From Prevotellaceae bacterium (GTDB taxonomy: Bacteria > Bacteroidota > Bacteroidia > Bacteroidales > Bacteroidaceae): a DNA stretch of 32,285 bases. The notes below the pieces were generated by a model that was not told the origin of the DNA, ran no database searches, and saw only the letters and a list, made by a program, of their open reading frames with translations. Location: contig JAGKTZ010000032.1 of NCBI GenBank assembly GCA_021153165.1, positions 1 to 32,285 of the forward strand, in the 5' to 3' direction. The position numbers were made by a program, and so were the translations under genes. How positions within the stretch are numbered: the stretch's first letter is position 1; each line of letters opens with the position of its first letter. Of this stretch, positions 1-8,674 are shown piece by piece.

Positions 1-4
1 CTCG

Positions 5-28
5 AAAAATGCGAATTTTTTTGACAAA
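5..28. repeat. Short dispersed motif, copy A
   Basis: An A-run followed by TGCG, nine A/T bases and GACAAA. The same arrangement with identical spacing recurs at 31995-32018, matching at 21 of 24 positions and in the same orientation. Both copies are intergenic. It may be a promoter-type or protein-binding site, or the edge of a larger AT-rich repeat; the function is unknown. Confidence 0.4.
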
Positions 29-93
29 ATAGCGCTATAGAAATATCTCGCATGCAGTCCTTCCTGGGAGTACTCATATAGCCCTTGTCCGAT

Positions 94-142
94 GAAATAA
101 AAAAACTAGGATGTCCTTCTGTTTTGAAGAAATCATCCTAGT
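94..142 (-). terminator. Intrinsic terminator of topB
   Basis: A perfect 9-bp inverted repeat, ACTAGGATG (105-113) and CATCCTAGT (134-142), has extra CTTC/GAAG pairing inside. On the minus strand it is followed by a T-rich tract (complement of 94-104). It lies about 30 bases past the topB stop and has the classic form of a rho-independent terminator. Confidence 0.85.
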
Positions 143-170
143 CATGAGGTATAGATGCTTATGTCTAAAA

Positions 171-2267
171 TCATTTGAACGGTTTGCGGAAGTCGCAACC
201 TTCCTTCCAGCGCGAGCAACCAAAAGCCGTTTTACCCTTGATTACCTTGCCCTCGCCACAGACGGGGCATTTGCTGCCAGCGCGAATGACTTTTCGCTTG
301 GGGCGTTCGGCAGTTTCCTGTTGCGAGGCGGCACGCGCCTTTTCCAGTACTGGGGGCAGAGATTTGTCGGCCAGCGATGGGTCGATGGTGATGCGGCGAT
401 TGGTATTGTCGCTCATCACTTGGCGCACCACGTCGCCGACCATCTCCTTCAGTTCGCCGATGAATTGCTGAGCACTGTATTCGCCGCGGTCGATCTGGCG
501 CAGTTTGCGTTCCCACCGACCTGTGAGTTCGGCACTCTTGAGCAATTCTTCTTTGATCAGACCGATCAACTCTACGCCAGTAGGTGTGGCATAGAGCGTC
601 TTGCGCTTTTTCTCGATATATTTGCGGCGGAACAAAGTCTCGATGATGGCGGCACGCGTTGATGGACGGCCGATGCCATTCTCCTTGAGCGCGTCGCGCA
701 ATTCTTCGTTGTCGACCATACGACCCGCCGTTTCCATGGCACGAAGCAAGGTCGCTTCGGTATAAGGCTTGGGCGGCTGTGTCTCCTTTGTAGCCAAATC
801 TGGATAGTGTGGCCCGCTCTCACCCTTAACAAATTCGGGCAATTCGCGTTCCTTGTCACCTTCCTTGTCATTGTCTTCGTCTGTATTTGCGGCAGGAGTC
901 TGTGCAAACACCGTGCGCCATCCTTGTTCCAGAATCTGCTTGCCCGTAGCCTTGAAGGGAATCTCGGCAGCTTGTCCCCAAACTGTCGTGGTGGCAAACT
1001 TACAGTCGGGATAGAATACGGCAATGAAGCGGCGTGTCAGGAGGTCGTAGACATTGCGCTCCATATCGGTCATGGCTTGCGCCGGTACACCTGTGGGGAT
1101 GATGGCGTGGTGGTCGGTCACCTTTGAGTTGTCGAACACCTTCTTGCGCTTCAGCAATTTTGCACCGCGCAGGGGGGTGAGCAGTTCGCCATACTGTCCC
1201 TGAATGCCATTCAGGATGCCGGCACACTTGGGATAGATGTCGTCGCTCAGATAGGTGGTGTCTACACGTGGATAGGTGGTGTATTTCTTTTCATACAAAC
1301 TCTGAATCAACTGCAGAGTCTGGTCGGCGGAATAACCAAACTTCTTGTTGCACTCAACCTGTAGCGCTGTCAAGTCAAACAAACGTGGCGGTGCTTCTGT
1401 ACCATTCTTGCGCGTCACGCTGTCTACGATAAATGGCGCTTCGCGTACCTTGTCAAGTGCAGCACGCCCTTCTTCTTCCGTCGCAAAAGCCCATCGGCGA
1501 TCACCAGCACCGCCAGCTGTGCCAGGAGATTCGGCTTCCTCGCCTTCTTCCTCCTTCTCTGCCTTAGGGTTGGCGGTAAAGACAACGTCGCGGTAGCGTG
1601 TGGTCAACACCCAGTAGGGTTCGGGTTTGAAATTCTCGATCTCGTGTTGACGCTTCACGATCAAGGCAAGCGTAGGTGTCTGCACGCGACCAATAGACAA
1701 CGGCGGCACACCACGTTCCTGACGACCATAGCGCAGGGTGTAAAGGCGTGTGGCATTCATCCCAAGGAGCCAATCGCCGATAGCACGGCACAGACCGGCT
1801 TCGTACATTCCCTGGTATTGATCTTGAGGCTTCAGATTTTCGAAACCTTCGCGTATACTTTCTTCAGTCAACGATGATACCCACAAACGCTTGACGGGAC
1901 ATTTCACGCCTGCCTTTTGCATGACCCATCGTTGGATCAATTCTCCCTCTTGTCCGGCATCACCGCAGTTGATAATCTCCTCGGCATCGGCAAATAGGCG
2001 CTCGATGACATGAAACTGCTTGATGATGCCCTTGTCGTCCTTCAAACGAATGCCAAAACGTTGCGGAACCATAGGCAACTGTGCCAGGCTCCACGCGCGC
2101 CAAAGGGGCGTGTAGTCTTCGGGGTATTTCAATTCGCATAGGTGTCCCACAGTCCATGTGACACGATACCCATTGCCTTCCAGAAAACCATCACATTGGC
2201 GTGTGGCTCCGAGCACGCGAGCTATCTCACGCGCAACGCTGGGCTTTTCGGCGATACAAACTTTCAT
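171..2267 (-). CDS. topB: DNA topoisomerase III (type IA)
   Basis: A cytoplasmic type IA topoisomerase that cuts one DNA strand through a 5'-phosphotyrosine and passes the other, decatenating replication and recombination intermediates. The 698-residue protein starts with the TOPRIM opening (MKVCIAEKPSVA) and carries the acidic TOPRIM motif DAGQEGE at 103-109. SIGRVQTPTL follows at about 191-200, and the active-site tyrosine is Y332 in TTYPRVDT. A DHHAIIPTG motif and a GIGRPSTRA segment are typical of the family. The C-terminus ends in a C4-type zinc ribbon (CPVCGEG...C...C). A low-complexity acidic insert sits near 235-258 and another charged stretch further on. It starts at ATG 2267, 77 bases after the ABC ATPase gene, with its own terminator downstream. 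This is a chromosomal-type enzyme; no conjugative element genes are nearby. Confidence 0.95.
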   Translation of the reverse strand: MKVCIAEKPSVAREIARVLGATRQCDGFLEGNGYRVTWTVGHLCELKYPEDYTPLWRAWSLAQLPMVPQRFGIRLKDDKGIIKQFHVIERLFADAEEIINCGDAGQEGELIQRWVMQKAGVKCPVKRLWVSSLTEESIREGFENLKPQDQYQGMYEAGLCRAIGDWLLGMNATRLYTLRYGRQERGVPPLSIGRVQTPTLALIVKRQHEIENFKPEPYWVLTTRYRDVVFTANPKAEKEEEGEEAESPGTAGGAGDRRWAFATEEEGRAALDKVREAPFIVDSVTRKNGTEAPPRLFDLTALQVECNKKFGYSADQTLQLIQSLYEKKYTTYPRVDTTYLSDDIYPKCAGILNGIQGQYGELLTPLRGAKLLKRKKVFDNSKVTDHHAIIPTGVPAQAMTDMERNVYDLLTRRFIAVFYPDCKFATTTVWGQAAEIPFKATGKQILEQGWRTVFAQTPAANTDEDNDKEGDKERELPEFVKGESGPHYPDLATKETQPPKPYTEATLLRAMETAGRMVDNEELRDALKENGIGRPSTRAAIIETLFRRKYIEKKRKTLYATPTGVELIGLIKEELLKSAELTGRWERKLRQIDRGEYSAQQFIGELKEMVGDVVRQVMSDNTNRRITIDPSLADKSLPPVLEKARAASQQETAERPKRKVIRAGSKCPVCGEGKVIKGKTAFGCSRWKEGCDFRKPFK

Positions 2268-2344
2268 CTATTATATATATAGGTGTGGGTTAATATTATT
2301 TTTTTCATCTCTTAATGTACGGGCAACGGTGTTAGACCTAAACG

Positions 2345-3124
2345 CTATGGGAGTATGGAAAATCTCAGCGTGTCGGGATCTAATGTGATGCCTGGTACGG
2401 AGAAATGGCGGCTCAATTCACCACTTTGGGCTAAAGTCTGTGGTGTGCCTTGTGCGATACCCTCTTCGCTCATCAACCATAGATGGTCGGCAAATTGCAG
2501 GGCGAGTTCGAGGTCGTGGATGGACAGGAGTATCGACAATCCCCGCTCGTGTGCCAACGTGGTGAGGAGGCGGAGCATCTCGACCTTGGATGGGAAGTCC
2601 AAAAAAGCGGTGGGTTCGTCCAGCAGCATGATGCGTGCATCCTGTGCCAGGGCTTTCGCAATCATCACGCGACCCCGTTCGCCATCGCTCAATTGGTCTA
2701 GACTCTTGTTGGCAAAGCGTAGGGTATTGGTCAGACGCATTGCTGACTCTACCTTTTCCTTGTCCTCTGCAGATAGACGCCCTGTGAGCGAGGTGTAGGG
2801 CATTCGGCCCATCTCAACGACTTCGCGTGCCGAGAGGTATTCCACTTCCACGCGTTGAGTCAGTACGACGGACAGAGTTTGGGCCAGTTCCTGCGAGGTA
2901 TAGTCTGATAGATTTTTCCCCTCAATGAAGATCTTTCCCGATAGTGCTGGTTGCAGACCAGATAGGGTGCGAAGTAAGGTGCTCTTGCCTGCGCCATTCA
3001 CCCCTACCAATGCTGTGAGCGATGATTGGGGTAGATGGGCGGAGATTTGGTGGGAGATGGGATGCGCCTTGCCTCCTGATGTATAACCCGTGCTGAGTGA
3101 TTCAATCTTGAGAGGAAAATCCAT
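2345..3124 (-). CDS. ABC transporter ATPase, FecE/HmuV type
   Basis: The 259-residue nucleotide-binding subunit resembles those of iron-siderophore, haem or cobalamin importers. Visible motifs are Walker A GVNGAGKST (41-49), signature LSDGE (145-149, a variant of LSGGE), Walker B RIMLLDEP (164-171) and the H-loop histidine 203 in LLSIHD. The GRMPY segment before the signature is typical of FecE/BtuD-like ATPases. No FecCD permease or substrate-binding protein is encoded next to it, so its partners must lie elsewhere. Its ATG (3122-3124) begins two bases after the TAA of the 1266-residue secreted protein gene, so the two are almost certainly co-transcribed and probably translationally coupled. 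Family assignment is firm; the substrate is unknown. Confidence 0.88.
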   Translation of the reverse strand: MDFPLKIESLSTGYTSGGKAHPISHQISAHLPQSSLTALVGVNGAGKSTLLRTLSGLQPALSGKIFIEGKNLSDYTSQELAQTLSVVLTQRVEVEYLSAREVVEMGRMPYTSLTGRLSAEDKEKVESAMRLTNTLRFANKSLDQLSDGERGRVMIAKALAQDARIMLLDEPTAFLDFPSKVEMLRLLTTLAHERGLSILLSIHDLELALQFADHLWLMSEEGIAQGTPQTLAQSGELSRHFSVPGITLDPDTLRFSILP

Positions 3125-3126
3125 GG

Positions 3127-6100
3127 TTATAAAACGACCTTTTGAGTAGATACGGCATCGGCAGTTTCACACTTCACCACAATAACACCCTGGTGAGATG
3201 TAGGTAACCACAAACGACCCTTGCCATTTGCTTGGTGAAGCATTCTGCCTGCAGCGTCAAATAAAGTGACGTGCACATCTTCTTTTGCGTCGACTAGGAT
3301 ACCATCCTTTGTGCCCTTAACTTGAATGCGATCATTAGCATCAGTGGTGCTTTCTATGGCAGATGTGCCATTTTGCACTTTCGCACTAGCCGCATTGATC
3401 ACTCGACCTGTATTGGCATCAATCATCAGACATACAATGTGGCAATTGTTGATGTCTTCGACATGGGGTGCATCTTGTGACAGATTAAATCTGATCTTGC
3501 CAGTATAAGGCTTTTCGCACGAGATACTATTGGGCAACAAACCTGTCTGACCATTGTAGGCATTGGCTGGATAGAGCGCACGGGCTACGTGGTCAAAGGT
3601 GAAAGGATAAACGTGGGTCTTGGCATACGCTCCACCTGAGCCCCATTCACCGAGATCTGTATCAGTGATAGTATAGAAAGCATTGGTCTGATATCCCACC
3701 AAACCATCTTCTGTCACAATACAGAGCAAACCGATATTAGCCGAAGGATACGCTACGGCAAAGTTGGCTGTGAAGGGCACTTCCACTGCTCCGTTCTCTT
3801 CATTATAAGACGCTGTGATGTTGAAGTCTGCTTCGGCATATACACCCATTTCTTTGTTGACCTCATCAAGCCATGTGTCGCCTGTCTTTGAAGAGAAAGT
3901 GTAGTCTGTCACGCCATTTTCAGTGTAAGTGACCATTGGCGAAGAAATCCTGCCGTTACGGTGAACCATCGCTGTAGGAGCAGCATTCAATCCCAAGAAG
4001 TATTGTGCATAGTCGGTCATGCCGCTTTCCAGTTTGTCGCCTGTATAGGTGTGGTAAGCTACGGGTATGAAAGCATCCTTGTAGACTTGTGCCAAATGTT
4101 CAATAGCTTGATGGCCTAAGGGACAGTTTTGACAACCCATACCGGTGTTTTCTTCCAATACAACGCGCTTCTTTGGCACGAAGGCTAGGTTCTTGATGCT
4201 TGAATTCAGATGGTCTGTGCTCTCGCCGTTGTTCAGATTGACGCGAACGGCAAATTGGCAAATTTCTCCCTTGGTCAATGGTAGGGTGGTTTGGAATGCA
4301 AATTCCTTGACATTATCTTTTGAAAGCGAGAGTCCTGTTTCTTCAATCTTTTCAACCATTGTGCCCTTGGCGTCTAGGAGTTCGATGCTGAGGCTTTGAT
4401 AGGTTTTGTTTTCATTCAATACCTTTATTGCGCCCTTTACGCTCTGCGATGTTTGGGCAACGGTAGTTTCGGGTACACCTACCAATGAGATTTGCACATC
4501 AGCATTGTGTGCTACATTGACGTAGCTTACGAAAATCGCGCTTTGATCTTCGTTTTGATTCACAAAGGCAATGTAGATTTGTTTGCCGGCATATTTCTCC
4601 AAACTAATTTTGAAATCTGTCCAGTCGCCGCCGAGTGTGTTTTCGGCATTACCTGGTGACAATCTTTCGTTGACTACCAAGTCGCCTTCTTGTTGTATCT
4701 TTTCTACAGTTACGGCATCCAGCTCGTTGATTGCTTCTTCGCTGGCATAAATCCAAACCTTGAGTACATCATTCTTTGCCTTGCGGTAACTTTGCGCCTG
4801 GAAATTCAATGTGCATTTGCTATCAGGAATACGAAGTGCTGGAGTCATCATCCAGTCGTTGGACTTGCCTGTAGGGGAGTACATCGAGTGAGATACGGCA
4901 CAGGGGTTAGAGTAATCATCATCTGCGGCGTGAATCCAGGGTATGCGGTTGGAGAAATTCCACGCTGTCATTTCTGCACCAGGTGTATTGCCGTCGCCAT
5001 CATAAAGAAGCATGCCAGTAACACCATTTGCAAAAGTTTCGATGAAGATGTGCGAATCGTCTGACACAATGGTACGTTCGTAAGAGCCCTGGTAGGTGGC
5101 GCTTGCCTCTGCGTTGGTAGCATATCCTGCAGCATCGGTCAGTGCGCCCTGAGGTATGACAACTTTGTACGTATTGCCTTTGTAGAGATACGTCGTGCTG
5201 GGTGGATAAACTAAGATTTGATTGTAGTTGGACGAGGTGTTGCCTTGTAGCATTAAAAGTTCTGCTACGGGTTCTGACTCGTCGTTTTTGTACAACCAGG
5301 CTTTGCCGTCTGCGGCTACTATTACGTCATTTGTAAAGGTGAATATGACGGGGTTAGTGTTGGCGTCTAGATGTCCCAATTCGCTACCTTCTGTTGGCGA
5401 TACGCCTACCATTTCTATCGCGTTTTCGCCCCATCCGGTATACTGCAATACTATTCCTTTGTTTTTGTGGTTGGCATCTCCCTTGATGCAAATAGCGCCT
5501 TCAGGAATCTCAATAGTATATTTTTTGCCAGCTTCGAGTGTTGTCGTGCGGAACCCGATTAGTACATTCTTGTCAGCGGTTGCATCGACGGTAAACTTGA
5601 GCGCAGAGCGCACAGCATTGCCTGATTCATCGCGCAATACGATGTCGGTGTTTTTGGCCAAAACCTCTACACTGCGATTGAACTTTAATGTGATATTAGA
5701 AAGCTTTTGTACTGTCGCACCGTTGCGCACAGACACATTATAAGAATCCAGCAAATTTACCTTGGCACATGCTTCGGCGAAAGTGTAGGGTAGTGTGATT
5801 TGATAGTTCTCTTGACTGATATAAGCAATACCAGTCATGGTCTTGCAGTCAGAAGAGAGACCAATCGCCAAACCTGTGGCAGAAAACCCAGTCTTCTTGT
5901 AAAAATCTACATTGAAGTTTTGCTTCAAGATCTCATCTATTCCATACCAATATTTATCGTGTAGCACATAGAGTGAGCGTGTTGGATTTACAGCCGGCGT
6001 TGCGGCATAAATTGTCCCCTCGTTGTCAATGACTACACAACCCTTGTCCAAATCTTCGGGGCGGTTGAAATTTTCAAACGTTTTGGTCTCTACATTATAT

Positions 6101-6927
6101 CTGAATGGATGTCTCACGTCTTGGGTCGAGTAGACGATACCTCCCACCCATTTGCCGTTAGGACTGATGCAGATACCATCAAGTGTGCGGACGCTTTCAT
6201 CGCGAGTAGTATATCGGTTTGTTGCCTTATTGTAATCGAAAGCAAGTGCGTCCCAAGTCGCCGTCTGTCTGTCGTAGAGGAAATAAAGTATATCTGCAGG
6301 ATAACTATAGCTGACACAACCTACAATATACCTACCATCAGCAGAAATTCCAGTAAGGCGTGTCATGTCTTGGTAGTGGCCAGAAAGGTCTGAATTGGGC
6401 AAACCTGGCAGGGCAATAATACTCTTGCTTGAGATATCCCACATCGTAGGCACTTCATCAAATCCGCCCATAGTACAGATACCGACAGCGTATTTTCCAT
6501 CGGGCGTGATCGCCTCGATGTGTCCACCGACGTTCCCATTGGCCAATGGAAGGATAGTCCACTTATTGGTGCTAGCTGTCCAATAAGCAGGTTTGCCATC
6601 ATAGCATCCTACTACGATATTACCATCATCGGTCACGTCGTTAGCATAGCTTTCTATGCCCATATTCATCTCGTCCTCGGTCAAAATTTCTGAGTAGGTG
6701 TGCTTAGTCAAGTCTACCAACTTGGGATAGCAATAAGTAGAGGTAGCATCGTTCACACCATATGCTACAGCCCACTTGCCATTGTCGCTCATACTATGGA
6801 TGGTCGAGCCATCATTCATATTATAAGGCCACAATATCGAACTTTCCTGTGCAAAAGATGTTGCTCCATAAAAAAAGACGAAGAGCGAACACAATATAGA
6901 GAGGAGGGATTCTTTGAAAATAGTCAT
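3127..6927 (-). CDS. Large multidomain secreted protein: HAF-like propeller, Ig-like, jelly-roll, Omp28, sorting tail
   Basis: A 1266-residue exported protein with a signal peptide (1-26, ending SFA). Residues about 40-370 hold repeated 'D-G-x-x-V-G' units (NDVTDDGNIVVGC, GISADGRYIVGC, ISPNGKWVGG), like extracellular HAF-type propeller repeats. Two Ig-like/SbsA-like stretches follow (about 390-500 and 505-615). Residues 625-805 look like a cleaved-adhesin/choice-of-anchor jelly-roll (NDWMMTPAL..., YAGKQIYIAFVNQ). After a beta-rich linker comes an Omp28-like thioredoxin-fold domain (about 920-1185) with VVLEENTGMGCQNCPLGH, the CxxC being 932-935. The last 70 residues (VTLFDAAGRML...GVIVVK...QKVVL) resemble a T9SS type A sorting domain. 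It probably sits on the cell surface. The three genes upstream encode the same modules separately. Ligand unknown; coupling to an iron-type ABC ATPase makes haem or metal handling a guess only. Confidence 0.85.
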   Translation of the reverse strand: MTIFKESLLSILCSLFVFFYGATSFAQESSILWPYNMNDGSTIHSMSDNGKWAVAYGVNDATSTYCYPKLVDLTKHTYSEILTEDEMNMGIESYANDVTDDGNIVVGCYDGKPAYWTASTNKWTILPLANGNVGGHIEAITPDGKYAVGICTMGGFDEVPTMWDISSKSIIALPGLPNSDLSGHYQDMTRLTGISADGRYIVGCVSYSYPADILYFLYDRQTATWDALAFDYNKATNRYTTRDESVRTLDGICISPNGKWVGGIVYSTQDVRHPFRYNVETKTFENFNRPEDLDKGCVVIDNEGTIYAATPAVNPTRSLYVLHDKYWYGIDEILKQNFNVDFYKKTGFSATGLAIGLSSDCKTMTGIAYISQENYQITLPYTFAEACAKVNLLDSYNVSVRNGATVQKLSNITLKFNRSVEVLAKNTDIVLRDESGNAVRSALKFTVDATADKNVLIGFRTTTLEAGKKYTIEIPEGAICIKGDANHKNKGIVLQYTGWGENAIEMVGVSPTEGSELGHLDANTNPVIFTFTNDVIVAADGKAWLYKNDESEPVAELLMLQGNTSSNYNQILVYPPSTTYLYKGNTYKVVIPQGALTDAAGYATNAEASATYQGSYERTIVSDDSHIFIETFANGVTGMLLYDGDGNTPGAEMTAWNFSNRIPWIHAADDDYSNPCAVSHSMYSPTGKSNDWMMTPALRIPDSKCTLNFQAQSYRKAKNDVLKVWIYASEEAINELDAVTVEKIQQEGDLVVNERLSPGNAENTLGGDWTDFKISLEKYAGKQIYIAFVNQNEDQSAIFVSYVNVAHNADVQISLVGVPETTVAQTSQSVKGAIKVLNENKTYQSLSIELLDAKGTMVEKIEETGLSLSKDNVKEFAFQTTLPLTKGEICQFAVRVNLNNGESTDHLNSSIKNLAFVPKKRVVLEENTGMGCQNCPLGHQAIEHLAQVYKDAFIPVAYHTYTGDKLESGMTDYAQYFLGLNAAPTAMVHRNGRISSPMVTYTENGVTDYTFSSKTGDTWLDEVNKEMGVYAEADFNITASYNEENGAVEVPFTANFAVAYPSANIGLLCIVTEDGLVGYQTNAFYTITDTDLGEWGSGGAYAKTHVYPFTFDHVARALYPANAYNGQTGLLPNSISCEKPYTGKIRFNLSQDAPHVEDINNCHIVCLMIDANTGRVINAASAKVQNGTSAIESTTDANDRIQVKGTKDGILVDAKEDVHVTLFDAAGRMLHQANGKGRLWLPTSHQGVIVVKCETADAVSTQKVVL

Positions 6928-6981
6928 GAGAATAAATGGGGGAATGATTTGTATTAAATTGTTGAAGAGGTCTGATTTTTC

Positions 6982-8616
6982 CTATCTCACTACCTTTTTG
7001 CCATTCAAAATATAGATCTTGTGAGGCGTTGCCTGTTTGGTATTATCTTTAAGATAGTTCGCAGGAACCTTCTTGCCGTCGATAGTATAAATGGTGTTGC
7101 TCTTAGTCGCAGTTGCAACGTTTGAAATACCCGAGGTGTCAGGAATCCCCTTAGTAGTATAAACGGCAGTCAAGTACTCATCGTGAGCAATGCCATCAGG
7201 TGAAATAATGCCAGTGAGAGACAATTTTACTTCGCAATCAGCATCTCTTTCAAATTCGGGTACTGTGATGAGAATAATACTTGCTGTTTCATCTTCAGGG
7301 TCTGTTTCAACAGACAATTTGTCTTTGCTAATTACGATTTCAGCAGGTTCATTCTGATAAGTGTATTCGAACTTTACACCATCAAATGTAATATTGCCGC
7401 CAGTCTCTTGCATCCATATCTCAATCTCTTTCACACCATCGATGCTTGCGCCTGATGCAGGCGTAAACTCCGTCATCATGTTGTATTCAATCAATTCGTA
7501 GGTGTAATTATAGAAGTAAGAGCCTGCATTGCCCAACTCTTCCGACAGCGTCATATAACCATTGATGTCTTCCACACCTTTGATCATGAGCATAGCAGTT
7601 GGGTAAATTTTACCAGAAGCTACCATCGTAGCTGGCGTACGAAGTTTGCCTCGAAGGTCGATACAGAGTATAGAGTCTTGCTCAATTGTAGTAGTCAGGT
7701 TCTCTGTATAATAACCATTGGCATCTTCGCTTTCCATATCACCATAAGTCAGCGTGGCTGTAATAGTAGCCTTTGGATTGAGCGCCTCGTTGAAAGTGAT
7801 TTTTACTAATCCCGTTGTGCTTTCTGTAGGTAACCATGATTTTAGCACGTCCATACCATTGCCAGGAGTGCTCTCTTCTTTTATCACCATGGTTGGCTTT
7901 TGTGCAGCGATATATTTTGCTGTAACGTTGCCCAGCTTGTCTTTGCCATCAGCAGAAGTCACGTTTTTCAAAATAAAAGTGATTTCTTCCCCCTTTTTCA
8001 AAGCGCCGGAGTTGTAAAGTTCGAGCATTTCCTTTTTTGCTTCAATTGAGACAAAACGATCGTTGATGTGGGCTTCAACTTCCTTTTCTGTTTCGCCTAC
8101 TTTAATAACGCAACCTTCTGCAAAGATAGCTTTGGTGAACTCAAAACCTACGTAACTTTCAGCCGCTGAGAGCTCGCAGCCCGCTGCGGGAATGACTTCT
8201 TTCAATTCTACGGGTACTGCTTTGCCGTAAGTCACCTCTACATCGCCGCCATTCATGGGAAATGAGCAGTAGATGTAGTACACTGTGCCTTTCTTTGTGC
8301 CTTTGCGCACTGTGGTCAAAGTGGTGTAGGGCGAGAAGTTACCTTCTACGGTCGACACTAACTTTGTCATATTGGCATCGCTGTAGATATCAAACACGTT
8401 GTTTGATTTGAGCGAGAGAGTGATACCTTCTTCAGTCACATCTTCGGGCACGATGAATTTGCCGTAGAAATCGTTGTACATCTTAATGGGATATTTCCCG
8501 CCATTCTCCATGATAAATGGATTTTCCGCTGTACCATCACCCTGGGCCAAAGCTGAGGTGAAATGGCCGAAGAGGCATGTGAATAATGCCAAGATATAAA
8601 AGATACGTAGTTTCAT
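6982..8616 (-). CDS. Secreted Ig-like (SbsA-type) surface protein
   Basis: The 544-residue protein has a clear signal peptide (MKLRIFYILALF...SALAQ, cut near residue 25). The mature part is beta-rich. One segment, VIPAAGCELSAAESYVGFEF, has the P-x-x-G-x-x-L / F-x-F pattern of SbsA/Ig-like domains, and a second similar unit begins near STTGLVKITFNEAL. No catalytic motif is visible. The end (TIYTIDGKKVP ... KIYILNGKKVVR) is the short C-terminal signature common on Prevotella-type secreted proteins, probably a reduced T9SS-type tail. It lies 54 bases upstream of the 1266-residue gene in the same direction, and its Ig-like stretch resembles that protein's middle. Function unknown; structural or adhesive role inferred. 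Confidence 0.75.
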   Translation of the reverse strand: MKLRIFYILALFTCLFGHFTSALAQGDGTAENPFIMENGGKYPIKMYNDFYGKFIVPEDVTEEGITLSLKSNNVFDIYSDANMTKLVSTVEGNFSPYTTLTTVRKGTKKGTVYYIYCSFPMNGGDVEVTYGKAVPVELKEVIPAAGCELSAAESYVGFEFTKAIFAEGCVIKVGETEKEVEAHINDRFVSIEAKKEMLELYNSGALKKGEEITFILKNVTSADGKDKLGNVTAKYIAAQKPTMVIKEESTPGNGMDVLKSWLPTESTTGLVKITFNEALNPKATITATLTYGDMESEDANGYYTENLTTTIEQDSILCIDLRGKLRTPATMVASGKIYPTAMLMIKGVEDINGYMTLSEELGNAGSYFYNYTYELIEYNMMTEFTPASGASIDGVKEIEIWMQETGGNITFDGVKFEYTYQNEPAEIVISKDKLSVETDPEDETASIILITVPEFERDADCEVKLSLTGIISPDGIAHDEYLTAVYTTKGIPDTSGISNVATATKSNTIYTIDGKKVPANYLKDNTKQATPHKIYILNGKKVVR

Positions 8617-8674
8617 AGATTTGTATTTATAGTAGTTCTTGTGAGTAAAATGTATGACTTATATTTTCCTGGAT

